The notes beneath the pieces are model-generated. The model was not told the DNA's origin. It did not search any database and was given only the letters and a program-made list of their open reading frames with translations. Position numbers and translations under genes: made by a program. Of a DNA stretch of 5,749 nt, positions 5,033 to 5,749 are shown in pieces. The stretch covers positions 1 through 5,749 of the forward strand of contig DASQUP010000025.1 of assembly GCA_035641235.1 (NCBI GenBank), read 5' to 3'. Source of the DNA: DASQUP01 sp035641235 (GTDB taxonomy: Bacteria; Actinomycetota; CADDZG01; WHSQ01). Positions within the stretch are counted from its first letter, which is position 1; every line of letters begins with the position of its first letter.

Positions 5033-5517
5033 GCTGACCTCCGTCGCTCACCTACCTGTACTCGCGTTGCAGCCCAAGTCAAGAGCACCACGGCGATCAC
5101 AGCAAAGACCCCATGACCAACGAGGTCAACGGCATCGGTCCGGCCGGTAAACCGCGCTACCGCGAAGGCACCCCATGCGTACATCAAGAGCAGGCCACCG
5201 GCGGCGGCGAGGCGGTGCTCATCCCCCCATCCGGCGCGCCGCGAAACGCGCACAAGCGCAATCCCGCCTGCAGCCACCAGGGCGATCTCTGACCCCCAAC
5301 CCAGCCACGTGGCTACGCTGGCTCGCTCGGCGTACCACATCACGCTTATAGCGATCACGTTGCGGAGGCTGCTCAAAACGAACGCGGCGGCACCCACCAC
5401 GAGCGGTGCCGGCGCAGAGGCATCAGTGGTTCGCCAAGTAGTTGGTATTGCGAAAGCAGCGCCGATGAGGGCCACGGCAATGAGGGTTGCTCGATCGCGG
5501 GCCCCATGAGCGGACAA
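5029..5517 (-). CDS. Small integral membrane protein, about five helices, unknown function
   Basis: This gene encodes 162 residues, rich in Ala, Val and Leu, with hydrophobic segments near 10-27, 38-60, 74-90, 102-121 and 130-150, and a basic tail ending GERRRSA, probably cytoplasmic. I recognise no conserved motif; the loop residues RNVIAISVMWYAER (52-65) are the most distinctive. The proposed start is a TTG at 5517, the only usable start ahead of the first helix, with a weak GGAA upstream; a GTG inside the first helix is the alternative. It is first in a two-gene minus-strand unit with the VOC protein, sharing an ATGA overlap. That suggests joint expression but not a known pathway. Confidence 0.7.
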   Translation of the reverse strand: MSAHGARDRATLIAVALIGAAFAIPTTWRTTDASAPAPLVVGAAAFVLSSLRNVIAISVMWYAERASVATWLGWGSEIALVAAGGIALVRVSRRAGWGDEHRLAAAGGLLLMYAWGAFAVARFTGRTDAVDLVGHGVFAVIAVVLLTWAATRVQVGERRRSA

Positions 5518-5525
5518 TACGTTCC

Positions 5526-5564
5526 GTCTGCTGAAAACCGCGGAATTCGCGGCTCTGAGCAGAC
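5526..5564. repeat. 39-base nested inverted repeat in a divergent intergenic region
   Basis: The outer arms GTCTGCT (5526-5532) and AGCAGAC (5558-5564) are perfect complements, and so are the inner arms CCGCG (5538-5542) and CGCGG (5548-5552) around GAATT. Five-base non-pairing segments lie between outer and inner arms on both sides. It sits between the divergent membrane-protein and zinc-ribbon genes, where an operator shared by both promoters is plausible. No T tract follows on either strand, so it is not a terminator. Confidence 0.6.
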
Positions 5565-5601
5565 AGAAAGCCCTCAGGAATATGGCAGCGGCCTCACTCC
5601 T

Positions 5602-5607
5602 TATGCT
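5602..5607 (+). promoter_or_regulatory. Possible -10 element for a leaderless transcript
   Basis: TATGCT ends eight bases before the GTG at 5616, the distance expected when transcription starts at the start codon itself. No Shine-Dalgarno is visible before that GTG, which fits the leaderless mRNAs common in actinobacteria. No convincing -35 is present. Confidence 0.35.
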
Positions 5608-5615
5608 TTACAGCC

Positions 5616-5749
5616 GTGAGGACTTGCCAGGACTGCAACACGGAGAATCCAAATTCGGCGCGCTTCTGCTCGCAGTGCGGCAGGGTCCTCGGCGCGTCCT
5701 GTTCGGCCTGCGGAGAGGGCCTCCCCGACTCCGCTCGCTTCTGCCCCTC
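5616..5749 (+). CDS. Double zinc ribbon protein, N-terminal fragment (runs off the right edge)
   Basis: The frame is open from GTG 5616 to the end of the window, giving 44 residues without a stop. It reads MRTCQDCNTENPNSARFC, then SQCGRVLGASCSACG, then EGLPDSARFCP. Cysteines C4-x2-C7 and C18-x2-C21 make the first four-Cys zinc site; C29-x2-C32 and C43 begin a second, whose last Cys should lie just beyond the edge. The repeated ARFC phrases show the two ribbons are duplicates. Such double ribbons often stand at the N-terminus of actinobacterial adenylate/guanylate cyclase-ATPase proteins or FHA- and membrane-anchored proteins, so the rest of the protein cannot be inferred from this part. No other start codon precedes the GTG in frame nearby. 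Confidence 0.8.
   Translation, partial: MRTCQDCNTENPNSARFCSQCGRVLGASCSACGEGLPDSARFCP

Noticed and set aside
1..5749. CRISPR arrays, tRNA or rRNA genes, insertion sequences, phage or toxin-antitoxin genes
   Set aside because: No spaced direct repeats, no cloverleaf or rRNA core sequence, no transposase or integrase, and no target-site duplications were seen.

Overview
The window is GC-rich and most of it looks like an ordinary actinobacterial chromosome. The supporting signs are a DUF2505-type protein, a type I-beta glutamine synthetase preceded by a GlnR-like operator, dense GC-biased coding, GTG and TTG starts, and ATGA stop/start overlaps. I cannot place it below phylum or class. The phylum assignment is an inference from gene families.

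Layout, left to right. (1) 1-308 is a compact, self-contained transcription unit without a familiar product. It has a leader with several hairpins (23-50, 73-90, and two adjacent GAAA-tetraloop hairpins at 117-144), a strong Shine-Dalgarno that an upstream segment can mask, a 25-residue hydrophobic peptide gene (176-253, GTG start), and a strong intrinsic terminator (270-308). (2) 384-2904 is a probable operon: a seven-helix membrane sensor histidine kinase of the HisKA_3/NarL class, its LuxR-type response regulator (4-base ATGA overlap), and a DUF2505 (SRPBCC-like) protein 32 bases later. (3) 2905-3132 is the glnA control region, with four pentamers at an exact 11-base period (GTAAC, GAAAC, GAAAC, GAAAC) that match the actinobacterial GlnR box closely. 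(4) 3133-4557 is glnA, complete and with its adenylylation tyrosine, closed by an intrinsic terminator (4575-4609). (5) 5517-4652 on the minus strand is a two-gene unit, a small membrane protein followed by a VOC/glyoxalase-fold protein, coupled by another ATGA overlap and convergent with glnA. (6) 5518-5615 is a short divergent intergenic region holding a 39-base inverted repeat. (7) 5616 to the right edge is the start of a plus-strand gene encoding a double zinc ribbon protein, cut by the window.

How they may work together. The kinase and regulator form a classical phosphorelay pair. The peptide gene immediately upstream has the size and amphipathic layout of a leader or pheromone precursor, and together with a polytopic HisKA_3 kinase it invites comparison with peptide-sensing systems such as ComX-ComP. 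That link is speculative, because no processing enzyme is in view. glnA appears to be independently controlled by nitrogen status, through GlnR at the promoter and adenylylation at the protein. The minus-strand pair and the zinc-ribbon gene have no evident link to the rest.

Most novel candidate: the 1-308 unit, a structured leader plus micro-peptide plus terminator next to a two-component system. Main limits: no homology or folding search was possible, promoters are poorly resolved, and the left boundary of the peptide transcript may lie outside the window.
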